A DNA stretch of 15,696 bases, taken from the NCBI GenBank assembly GCA_017558165.1, contig JAFYWE010000180.1, forward strand, positions 1 to 15,696, written 5' to 3'. Position numbers and translations under genes: made by a program. Within the stretch, counting starts at the first letter, position 1. Every line of letters starts with the position of its first letter. Under the pieces are notes generated by a model. It was not told the origin of the DNA. It saw nothing but the letters and a program-made list of their open reading frames with translations, and made no database searches. The stretch is from Bacteroidaceae bacterium. Its GTDB lineage: Bacteria > Bacteroidota > Bacteroidia > Bacteroidales > Bacteroidaceae. Below, one piece after another: positions 8,759 through 14,559 of the stretch.

Positions 8759-8788
8759 AGAGAGAGCCTGGAAAACCAGTCTCTCTCT
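8759..8788 (-). terminator. Terminator-like hairpin after plsC
   Basis: The arms at 8759-8771 (AGAGAGAGCCTGG) and 8776-8788 (CCAGTCTCTCTCT) pair over 13 bp with one mismatch around an AAAA/TTTT loop. The hairpin lies 21 nt past the plsC stop. The following minus-strand sequence is only moderately T-rich (TTGCTTTATA), so termination may be incomplete. Confidence 0.6.
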
Positions 8789-8809
8789 GTTTGTGTATGT
8801 GGGTTTCGT

Positions 8810-9544
8810 TTACTCCTCGCCCAATGTCTTTGCAATTGCAGCACGTGTAGCCTGCATCATGTACTCCACGTTCTCGCTGTCACGTCCCTTGCACTCCACA
8901 GGTGCGTGGAATGTGAGTGTCACTGGTGACCAGTGGAGGCATCGGCAACCCTTTGGAAGAATGTCGTATGAGCCCTGTATCGCAACCGGGATGATACTTG
9001 TCTGTGCCATGTTGGCAATCACGAATGTACCCTTCTTGAACTCGCCAAGCTTACCGTTGTCGCAACGTGTGCCCTCGGGGAATATACCCATGCTTGTTCC
9101 GCTCTTCAATGTGCTTACCGAACGGCGCAACAGGTCCTTCTGTGGGGTGGTGCGGTTTACGTAGATGTGTCCTGTATCGTCACATGCCTTGCCCAGGAGA
9201 GGAATCTTGCGCAGTGCATCCTTGATAATCCACTTGTAGCGTTTCATTATATATCCGTACATCACGAAGATATCAAATGTACCCTGATGGTTGGCCGCAA
9301 AGATATAGGTCTCGTCCTTCTTTACATATTTGTCCCTGTCGACAACCTTGACCGGGATAAGGAATACCCAGCAAGTGAGGCGACACCAGAGGACGGCCGG
9401 TATGTGGTCACCGTTCTTCACTTTTATGTAGCGTCCGAAAAGACTGATGAAGATTGCTGCTCCGCCAGCCAACAGAATTGCTGCCCACCAGGCAAAGAGT
9501 ACCTGATACAATACATAGAGGGGGTGTAGGATTTTTCTCAACAT
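8810..9544 (-). CDS. plsC: 1-acyl-sn-glycerol-3-phosphate acyltransferase (PlsC family)
   Basis: This 244-residue inner-membrane enzyme probably transfers a fatty acyl chain to lysophosphatidic acid, forming phosphatidic acid for phospholipid synthesis. Hydrophobic segments near 10-37 and 54-64 suit membrane association. The acyltransferase motif I NHQGTFD (85-91, His and Asp catalytic) and motif III FPEGTR (155-160) are intact, and IIPVAI (184-189) fits motif IV. Length is normal for the family. The ATG at 9544 is preceded by an AAAAGAGAG stretch. It sits 69 nt after the MetH-activation gene but has its own promoter-like sequence and a downstream hairpin, so it is probably a separate unit. 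Related acyltransferases for aminolipids or lysolipids share these motifs, so the exact acceptor is inferred. Confidence 0.9.
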   Translation of the reverse strand: MLRKILHPLYVLYQVLFAWWAAILLAGGAAIFISLFGRYIKVKNGDHIPAVLWCRLTCWVFLIPVKVVDRDKYVKKDETYIFAANHQGTFDIFVMYGYIMKRYKWIIKDALRKIPLLGKACDDTGHIYVNRTTPQKDLLRRSVSTLKSGTSMGIFPEGTRCDNGKLGEFKKGTFVIANMAQTSIIPVAIQGSYDILPKGCRCLHWSPVTLTFHAPVECKGRDSENVEYMMQATRAAIAKTLGEE

Positions 9545-9582
9545 ATTCTCTCTTTTAATTGTTTGTATTTGTTTTTCGGGTG

Positions 9583-9613
9583 TAAAGATAATGCTTTTTT
9601 TGCTTTCCGCAAC
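9583..9613 (-). promoter_or_regulatory. Probable promoter of plsC
   Basis: On the minus strand GTTG (9613-9610) is followed after 19 nt by TATCTTTA (9590-9583). Each box has one mismatch to the Bacteroidota consensus. It would give a leader of about 30-35 nt before the plsC start and abuts the end of the preceding gene. Confidence 0.5.
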
Positions 9614-10417
9614 CTATTGGAGGTTTCTTGCAAGGTATTTCCGCAGTTCATTGACTGGCAGTCCGCGTCTTCGGGCGTAGTCATGCAGCTGCTCCTCGCC
9701 TATTTTCTCTATTGCAAAGTATTGGGCGGCGGGGTGGCTTATCATTATTCCGCATACCGATGAGTGCGGGGACATCGCTCCGTTGGGTGTGAGCTCGATA
9801 CCTATCCCATTCATCTGCAGTATGCTGTCAAGGATGAATATGACACTTTGGTCGGGCAGTGACGGGTAGCCAACAGCCGGGCGTATGCCCTGGAACTCCT
9901 CGCGGTTGAGCTCGTCTACCGTCAGCCGTTCATCGGGCGCATAGCCCCAAAGCACCTTCTGTGTGCGCACTGTCTTGTGCATCAGGGTGGCTGTAGCCTC
10001 GGCAAGGCGGTCGGCCAGTGCCTGTGCCATTATGTCAAGATATTCGTCATCCTTATATTCTGTGCCGAATCCTTTATCGACCGTTGTAGCGAACACGCCG
10101 ACCTTGTCCCCGTATGGCGATACAAAATCGCTAAGGCAAAGGTTCGGCTTGCCGTCGTGACAGTGCTGTTGGCGCAACTGGGGCAACGTGGTGTCTTCAA
10201 TGATGATGTTGTCGCCGTCACCGCGTGCATCGCACAACGCGAACAGGGCGTGGGTGCGGTACTTGCCTTCGAGTGCCTGCAACATCCCTTTTGCATCGGC
10301 GATGAGCTCCTCGGCTGTAGCCGTCTGTGGCTTCACTCTCCACGCGTGCAGGAAATAGCTCCAGTCGATGTACGGGGCAACCTCGCTTGTGCTGTAATGG
10401 AAAACGGTCCTGTTCAT
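9614..10417 (-). CDS. Stand-alone MetH activation-domain protein (cobalamin methionine synthase reactivation)
   Basis: This 267-residue protein consists of little more than the reactivation domain found at the C-terminus of long MetH enzymes. In MetH that domain binds S-adenosylmethionine and remethylates the inactive cob(II)alamin. Family marks are GYAPDE (158-163), FQGIRPAVGYPSLPDQ (175-190, holding the RxxxGY SAM-binding motif), the segment ELTPNGAMSPHSSVCG (208-223), SHPAAQYF (227-234) and DYARRRG (246-252). No homocysteine, folate or B12-binding module is present, so it must act in trans on a MetH encoded elsewhere. Its start ATG overlaps the pyrC stop (ATGA, 4 nt), suggesting translational coupling. 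Its cofactor and partner are inferred from the family. A corrinoid-reactivating role for another methyltransferase is the main alternative. Confidence 0.88.
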   Translation of the reverse strand: MNRTVFHYSTSEVAPYIDWSYFLHAWRVKPQTATAEELIADAKGMLQALEGKYRTHALFALCDARGDGDNIIIEDTTLPQLRQQHCHDGKPNLCLSDFVSPYGDKVGVFATTVDKGFGTEYKDDEYLDIMAQALADRLAEATATLMHKTVRTQKVLWGYAPDERLTVDELNREEFQGIRPAVGYPSLPDQSVIFILDSILQMNGIGIELTPNGAMSPHSSVCGIMISHPAAQYFAIEKIGEEQLHDYARRRGLPVNELRKYLARNLQ

Positions 10418-11748
10418 CGGTTGAAGGTGAGAGCCTTACCGCGTACCTCGTCGTTGAACTTGCCCTCCTTGTAGACACACTCGCCGTTCACCCAGGTCTG
10501 TTCTACGGCCCAATTGAAGGTCTCGCCCTCGAATGGGCTCCAACCACACTTGCTTATGATGTCCTCGGTGGCGATGGTGTGTGGCGCGTCGGGGTTCAGC
10601 AATACGAAATCGGCATATAGGCCTTTCTCTATGAAACCGCGCTTGTTGATGTTGAATATTCTTGCAGGAGCGTGGCACATCTTCTCCACCAGTGTCTCCA
10701 GCGTGAGTACGCCCTCATCTACAAGTCTCAGCATTGCAAGCAATGAGAACTGTATGCTTGGCATTCCCGATGCAGCCTTGAGTGCTCCGCCCACCTTGTC
10801 CTTCGGCAGGTGTGGCGCGTGGTCGGTACCTATGAGGTCAATCCTGCCGTCGGCAACGGCCTTGCGCAGTGCGTCGCGCTCTTCCTCGCCCTTTATCGCA
10901 GGATTGCACTTTATCCTTGTACCCAGGCGGGCATAGTCTTTGTCGCAGAATGTTAGGTGCGCTGGTGTGGCCTCCGATGTTATGTTCTCGTCATTGCCCA
11001 TCAATTCAAGCTCGCGGGCTGTGCTTATGTGCATCACATGGAGCTGTGTTCCGAACTTGCGTGCAAGCTCAACGGCGCACTTTGTGCTCTCATAGCAGGC
11101 CTCGGCACTGCGTATGAGCGGGTGGTATGTGACATCGGGGTCCTCGCCCACCTCTTCCTTTATGCGCTTGCTGTTGGCGGCGATTATGCTACTCTCCTCG
11201 CAGTGTACGGCAACAGGCAGTCCCAACCTTTTTGCCTCGCTGAATATCTTCTCCAGTTCCTCGCGCTTGTCAACGAGCATGTTGCCTGTGCTTGAGCCCA
11301 TGAACAGCTTTATTCCGCAGTTCTTCTTTATATTGAGTTTGGCGAAATCGGCTACGTTGCTGTTTGTGGCTCCAAAGAAAAACGAGTAGTTGATGACACT
11401 GTCGTTTGCCGCAATGGCATACTTCTCCTTCAGCGCCTCGATGGTTGTTGTCTGCGGGTTGGTGTTCGGCATCTCCATGTAAGATGTCACACCGCCGGCC
11501 GCGGCCGCACGGCTCTCGGTGGCGATTGTAGCCTTCTCGGTGAGTCCGGGCTCACGGAAATGCACATGGTCGTCTATGACTCCGGGGATGAGGTAAAGGC
11601 CTGTAGCCTCTACAATCTCGTCGCACTCGGCACGTGGCAGCTCGTTCTCGCGCAGAATCTCTACGATCTTGCCGTCATTTATCACTATCGAGCCCTGGAA
11701 CTGCTCGCCGTTGCTTACTATTGTTGGGTTGCTTATAAGTGTGCGCAT
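10414..11748 (-). CDS. pyrC: Dihydroorotase
   Basis: This 444-residue zinc amidohydrolase interconverts carbamoyl-aspartate and dihydroorotate in de novo pyrimidine synthesis. The metal site is visible: HVHFREPG (61-68) gives His61 and His63 with Arg65 for substrate, and PNTNP (94-98) also contacts substrate. GIKLFMGSSTG (145-155) carries Lys147, the likely carboxylated bridging lysine. His182 (VHCEES), His240 (HISTA) and Asp309 (GTDHAPH) complete it. Length and motifs fit the long bacterial dihydroorotases; hydantoinases and allantoinases share the fold, but FREPG and GTDHAPH favour dihydroorotase. Its last 4 nt overlap the MetH-activation gene. The upstream hit gene has a strong terminator, so pyrC should have its own promoter between 11749 and 11856, though I see no clear -7 match there. 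Confidence 0.93.
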   Translation of the reverse strand: MRTLISNPTIVSNGEQFQGSIVINDGKIVEILRENELPRAECDEIVEATGLYLIPGVIDDHVHFREPGLTEKATIATESRAAAAGGVTSYMEMPNTNPQTTTIEALKEKYAIAANDSVINYSFFFGATNSNVADFAKLNIKKNCGIKLFMGSSTGNMLVDKREELEKIFSEAKRLGLPVAVHCEESSIIAANSKRIKEEVGEDPDVTYHPLIRSAEACYESTKCAVELARKFGTQLHVMHISTARELELMGNDENITSEATPAHLTFCDKDYARLGTRIKCNPAIKGEEERDALRKAVADGRIDLIGTDHAPHLPKDKVGGALKAASGMPSIQFSLLAMLRLVDEGVLTLETLVEKMCHAPARIFNINKRGFIEKGLYADFVLLNPDAPHTIATEDIISKCGWSPFEGETFNWAVEQTWVNGECVYKEGKFNDEVRGKALTFNR

Positions 11749-11771
11749 GGTTGTTGGTTTTTATTGAACCT

Positions 11772-11820
11772 GTCATTCCGAACGTATGTTAGGTATCTCC
11801 TTGGCATGCGGTTCGGGATT
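11772..11820. repeat. Degenerate copy 3 of the palindromic intergenic repeat
   Basis: GTCATTCCGAACGTATG at 11772-11788, followed by ATCTCC at 11795-11800, resembles the left arm of the two clearer copies (GTCATCCTGAACGAATG...GGATCTC). The segment CATGCGGTTCGGGAT at 11806-11820 is an imperfect inverse of it. The loop core seen in the other copies is missing. It lies in the 125-nt gap between hit and pyrC. Confidence 0.5.
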
Positions 11821-11856
11821 TTAAGGCTTTGGTTGTCTTTCTTCCCGCGAATATAT

Positions 11857-11885
11857 AAAAAAAGAGATTGCGGTTAAGCAATCTC
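11857..11885 (-). terminator. Intrinsic terminator of the greA-hit operon, containing the hit stop codon
   Basis: On the minus strand GAGATTGC (11885-11878) pairs with GCAATCTC (11871-11864) over 8 bp around loop TTAACC, followed by seven T (11863-11857). The hit stop codon TAA (11876-11874) lies inside the loop, so the last codons of hit form the left arm. Confidence 0.85.
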
Positions 11886-12269
11886 CTTGTTAATTTTCTC
11901 GGCAATCTCCTTGAACTCCTCCGGAGTAAGGCTCAGCTTGGGGTTCGTGAAGAGCATGTCCTTCTCGCTCTGCATAGGCACAAGGTGTATGTGCGCGTGT
12001 GGAACCTCGAGTCCCAGCACGGCCTGGCCTACCTTAATGCAGGGGAATGCGCGTTTGATGCCCTCGGCTACCTTCTTTGCGAATATCTGCATCGCACCGA
12101 TCTCCTCGTCTGTCAGGTCAAAGAAGTAGTCTACCTCGCGCTTTGGGATGACAAGGGTGTGTCCCTTTGCAAGCGGGTTGATGTCGAGGAATGCATAGAA
12201 CTGCTCGTTCTCTGCCACCTTGTAGCTTGGAATCTCACCGGCTACTATCCTGCTGAAAATTGTTGCCAT
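11874..12269 (-). CDS. HIT-family nucleotide hydrolase
   Basis: This 131-residue cytosolic protein has the histidine-triad signature HAHIHLVPM (91-99), where His91, His93 and His95 form the triad. The N-terminal IFSRIVAGEIPSYKV (4-18) and GHTLVIPKREV (36-46) are typical of the Hint/HIT branch. Such enzymes split phosphoramidate or other nucleotide phosphate linkages such as AMP-lysine, and the physiological substrate is usually unknown. Length matches the family. It starts 12 nt after the greA stop, so both are on one transcript, and a terminator overlaps its stop codon. A role beside GreA is not evident; the pairing may simply be co-expression of two housekeeping proteins. Confidence 0.93.
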   Translation of the reverse strand: MATIFSRIVAGEIPSYKVAENEQFYAFLDINPLAKGHTLVIPKREVDYFFDLTDEEIGAMQIFAKKVAEGIKRAFPCIKVGQAVLGLEVPHAHIHLVPMQSEKDMLFTNPKLSLTPEEFKEIAEKINKEIA

Positions 12270-12281
12270 GATTCCTGTGGA

Positions 12282-12743
12282 TTAGAATGAAATGCTTGTG
12301 ATTTCAAGGTAAAGCTTGCCCTGTGGAACGGTGATCTCGGCAACGTCACCTACCTTCTTGCCAAGGAGACCCTTTGCGATTGGTGTGTTGATAGAGATCT
12401 TTGCCTCGCGCAGGTTCGCCTCGCTCTCAGGAACGATAGAGTACTGCATTACAGCACCGGTCTTTGTGTTCTTGAGACCAACCTTTGTGAGTACCTGTAC
12501 GGTGTCGGTGCTCAGCTTTGATGTGTCGATGATCTTTGCGTCGGCGATAGTCATCTTGAGCTCGCTGATCTTCATCTCGAGAAGGCCCTGAGCCTCCTTC
12601 GCTGCATCGTATTCCGCGTTCTCCGACAAGTCGCCCTTGTCACGTGCCTCGGCAATCTGGCGAACCACTTCGGGACGCATTGCCTCAAGCTCCTTCAAAT
12701 CGGCCAACAATTTCTTGTAGCCCTCTTCTGACATATAACTCAT
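12282..12743 (-). CDS. greA: Transcription elongation factor GreA
   Basis: This 153-residue factor inserts its coiled-coil into the secondary channel of RNA polymerase and stimulates cleavage of backtracked RNA. The N-terminal antiparallel coiled coil (about 5-75) bears the catalytic tip GDLSENAEYDAA (37-48), with Asp38 and Glu41 as the expected metal-coordinating acids. The C-terminal FKBP-like domain (about 82-153) contains SEANLREAKISINTPIAKGLLGKKVGD, characteristic of Gre factors. Length is slightly under E. coli GreA (158). The start at 12743 gives MSYMSEEGYKK; starting at the fourth codon (12734) gives the more usual MSEEGYKK, and the sequence does not decide. It leads the greA-hit operon with a strong promoter and a leader hairpin. 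Confidence 0.96.
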   Translation of the reverse strand: MSYMSEEGYKKLLADLKELEAMRPEVVRQIAEARDKGDLSENAEYDAAKEAQGLLEMKISELKMTIADAKIIDTSKLSTDTVQVLTKVGLKNTKTGAVMQYSIVPESEANLREAKISINTPIAKGLLGKKVGDVAEITVPQGKLYLEITSISF

Positions 12744-12757
12744 TTTTTCTCTTTTTA

Positions 12758-12800
12758 AAAAACATTAAAACAAAGGATTCCAACACAAGTGCTGGAACCC
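12758..12800 (-). terminator. Terminator-like hairpin in the greA leader (possible attenuator)
   Basis: On the minus strand GGGTTCCAGCA (12800-12790) pairs with TGTTGGAATCC (12785-12775) over 11 bp, with two G-U pairs, around a CTTG tetraloop. A T-rich run follows (TTTGTTTTAATGTTTTTT, 12774-12757). It lies about 16 nt after the predicted start point and ends just before greA, so it resembles an intrinsic terminator inside the 5' leader. Confidence 0.6.
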
Positions 12801-12821
12801 AATTTCCCTTTATTTCTGTTG

Positions 12822-12853
12822 CAAAGGTAGCCCCTTTAAAATTATAAACCAAA
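12822..12853 (-). promoter_or_regulatory. Bacteroidota-type promoter of greA-hit
   Basis: On the minus strand a -33 TTTG (12853-12850) is followed after 20 nt by TACCTTTG (12829-12822), an exact match to TAnnTTTG. The start point should fall near 12816, giving a leader of about 70 nt. Confidence 0.85.
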
Positions 12854-12915
12854 TTAAAAGAGTGAAATTTTCTCAAAAGGGGCTGTCGCTGAGGTTTCCA
12901 CTTCGTGGATGGTGC

Positions 12916-14100
12916 TTATTCCTTCAGCAGTTTCTCGATTTCCTTCTCAAGGTCTGTAATCTGTACGTCGCGCAGTACCACGTCGTTCTCCTTGTTCAGC
13001 AGGAAGAATGTGGGCAATGACTGCAGGTTGAATGTCGTGAAGTAGGGCGATGTACCGCCTCTGCTGTCACGTACGCATGTCCATGGGAGTGCCAGTGCCT
13101 CCTGTTGCCAGAAGTGCTCTCTCTCGTCGTATGATACCTGGTATATGTCGAATCCCTTCTTGTTGTATTTGTCGTACAGCTCACGGAAGTCGATGTTGCG
13201 CATCTTTATCTTGCTGTTGCCGAATACGGTGAAGTCGAGCAACACTACCTTGCCCTTCATGGATGAGAGCTTGATACTGTCGCCCTCGCGGTTCGGAAGT
13301 TCAACCTCGAAAATGTTCTCTGTGGTGGTCTTCTCCATCAGGGCGTCGAACTTGTCGGCGCTGATGGTGCGTGTAGCCGCCAAGCCCCTTTCGGCTACGT
13401 TGCATACGTGCTTTGTACGGACGGCATTAGGGAAAAGACGCTTCATGCTTGTTGCCACTCCGGCAAAGTACTTGCTGTCCTGTCTGTTGCTCAGGGGCTT
13501 GAAGATTGCCTCGTTCTTGCATGTTAGCCACAATGCGAAGTATGCGCTTGCCTTGTCTGGTGCTGGTACCACATACTGTCTTGCGATGTTCTCCTTGAAC
13601 TCCTCAATCAAGGCAGCCTTCTTTGACAGGTATGACTTGTCGGGCTTCATGCCTGAAATCTGCTCCTCAAGTGCTGTGACAAGCTCCGACATCTCCTTGA
13701 TGTCCTCGCTTGCCGGGCTGTTCTCGACCACGTAGCTCTTTGAGAGGTTTGCTGCATCTGCTATCACGTTGACGGTCTCTGTAGAGTCGATGGCGATGAG
13801 TGCAGGGGTGTCGTTCTTGAAACCGATTATGTAAAAATCGAAAGTCTCGGGACGGTTCCACTTGAACTCGAAATTGCCGTCGCTCTCAAGCTTTACAGAG
13901 TCAAGGATTACTGTACCCTCAAGGGCGGTGTTCGCAAGGTAGAGGACCTTGCCCTCGGCGTTGCTCAAGGTTCCCTTGATTGTGAATTTCGGGGTGTTGT
14001 CGGCAACCGTGTCAGTTGATTTGCCGCACGATACGGCAAGGAGTGAGAGCACCGTTGCCGAAAGGGTAAGAATGAATGATTTGCAGTTTGATATTGTCAT
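12916..14100 (-). CDS. Putative lipoprotein with DUF4369-like N-terminus and TlpA/thioredoxin-like C-terminus lacking CxxC
   Basis: This 394-residue envelope protein starts with a lipoprotein signal (hydrophobic 8-22, LLAVSC ending at Cys25). The region 37-125 (FTIKGTLSNAEGKVLYL) is the beta-rich DUF4369-like domain that precedes TlpA-like thioredoxin domains in many Bacteroidota. A helical middle (about 130-250) follows, then a thioredoxin-like domain (about 263-390) marked by GKVVLLDF (283-290) and the cis-Pro loop LPTFFLL (362-368). Where TlpA proteins have WCxxC, this one has FGNSK (293-297), so both redox cysteines are absent. It cannot be an ordinary disulfide reductase; binding or a structural role is more likely. 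Function unknown. It is transcribed alone, away from pnp. Confidence 0.85.
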   Translation of the reverse strand: MTISNCKSFILTLSATVLSLLAVSCGKSTDTVADNTPKFTIKGTLSNAEGKVLYLANTALEGTVILDSVKLESDGNFEFKWNRPETFDFYIIGFKNDTPALIAIDSTETVNVIADAANLSKSYVVENSPASEDIKEMSELVTALEEQISGMKPDKSYLSKKAALIEEFKENIARQYVVPAPDKASAYFALWLTCKNEAIFKPLSNRQDSKYFAGVATSMKRLFPNAVRTKHVCNVAERGLAATRTISADKFDALMEKTTTENIFEVELPNREGDSIKLSSMKGKVVLLDFTVFGNSKIKMRNIDFRELYDKYNKKGFDIYQVSYDEREHFWQQEALALPWTCVRDSRGGTSPYFTTFNLQSLPTFFLLNKENDVVLRDVQITDLEKEIEKLLKE

Positions 14101-14215
14101 GTTTTTTGATTTTTATGTTCTGTTCATTATTGCGTCTAACGAGTAAGACGAAAGTTTACTTTGCGTTCGGTGAAAATATGGCAGTTGACACACGACTTGT
14201 TTTCTGCGCAAACTT

Positions 14216-14319
14216 GTCATCCTGAACGAATGTGAAGGATCTCGAATGTGTACTGAATAGAGATACTTGACTTTGGCCCCTACGGGCGTCGACCGTTGGT
14301 TCGCCACGCTCAGTATGAC
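14216..14319 (+). repeat. Palindromic intergenic repeat, copy 2, with an internal insertion
   Basis: The left arm GTCATCCTGAACGAATGTG (from 14216) and the loop core TGTACTGAATAGAGATAC match copy 1 read in reverse. The right end CTCAGTATGAC (14309-14319) corresponds to the copy 1 end TTCAGCATGAC. About 30 nt of extra sequence, containing GGCCCCTACGGGCGTCGACC, separates core and right end, so this copy is 104 bp against 71 bp. Confidence 0.8.
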
Positions 14320-14396
14320 AAACAACTCTTGGGTCAACACCTATATTGATGCTTTACGTTTTACTGCGAGTGTAGCCTGTCATCGCGTTTGCGACG

Positions 14397-14404
14397 CAAA
14401 GATA
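14397..14404 (-). promoter_or_regulatory. Candidate -7 element for the lipoprotein gene
   Basis: TATCTTTG followed by C on the minus strand is an exact -7 match but has no TTTG at the -33 position. An inverted repeat, TTTGC GTC GCAAA, overlaps its 3' end and the predicted start point. The lipoprotein start is almost 300 nt downstream, beyond repeat copy 2. Confidence 0.45.
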
Positions 14405-14510
14405 GTGCAAACGGGCGAAATGCGGATGAAAAATGTCAGGTTTCGCTCCTCGCGGGCTCCAATTTCTTGTTTTTTTCTATATAAATATGGTAAAAGTATG
14501 GAAAAATGTA

Positions 14511-14518
14511 TATCTTTG
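14511..14518 (+). promoter_or_regulatory. Probable -7 element of the pnp promoter
   Basis: TATCTTTG followed by CGGG is an exact match to the Bacteroidota -7 element, 41 nt before the pnp start. No TTTG is seen 19-21 nt upstream; that interval reads TATGGTAAAAG. The leader would be about 35 nt and A/T-rich. Confidence 0.65.
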
Positions 14519-14559
14519 CGGGAATTAGAGAAAAATTTTGTTTTAAAAAAGAAATAAAG

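Larger units (their letters stand above)
14101..14559. other. 459-bp divergent intergenic region between the lipoprotein gene and pnp
   Basis: No gene is supported here. It holds repeat copy 2 (14216-14319), a minus-strand -7 element (14397-14404) facing the lipoprotein gene, and a plus-strand -7 element (14511-14518) facing pnp. The stretch 14101-14215 next to the lipoprotein start shows no convincing promoter, so its leader would run about 290 nt through the repeat. Confidence 0.6.

Noticed and set aside
9977..10474. 165-codon plus-strand reading frame across the MetH-activation and pyrC genes
   Set aside because: It spans the junction of two conserved minus-strand genes, has no motif and no promoter, and is a shadow.
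12885..12910. Possible terminator after the lipoprotein gene (TCCAC-GAA-GTGGA hairpin)
   Set aside because: The stem is only 5 bp and no T run follows on the minus strand, so I could not support it as a terminator.
14267..14557. 96-codon plus-strand reading frame upstream of pnp
   Set aside because: It begins inside repeat copy 2 and crosses both predicted promoters; composition is not protein-like.
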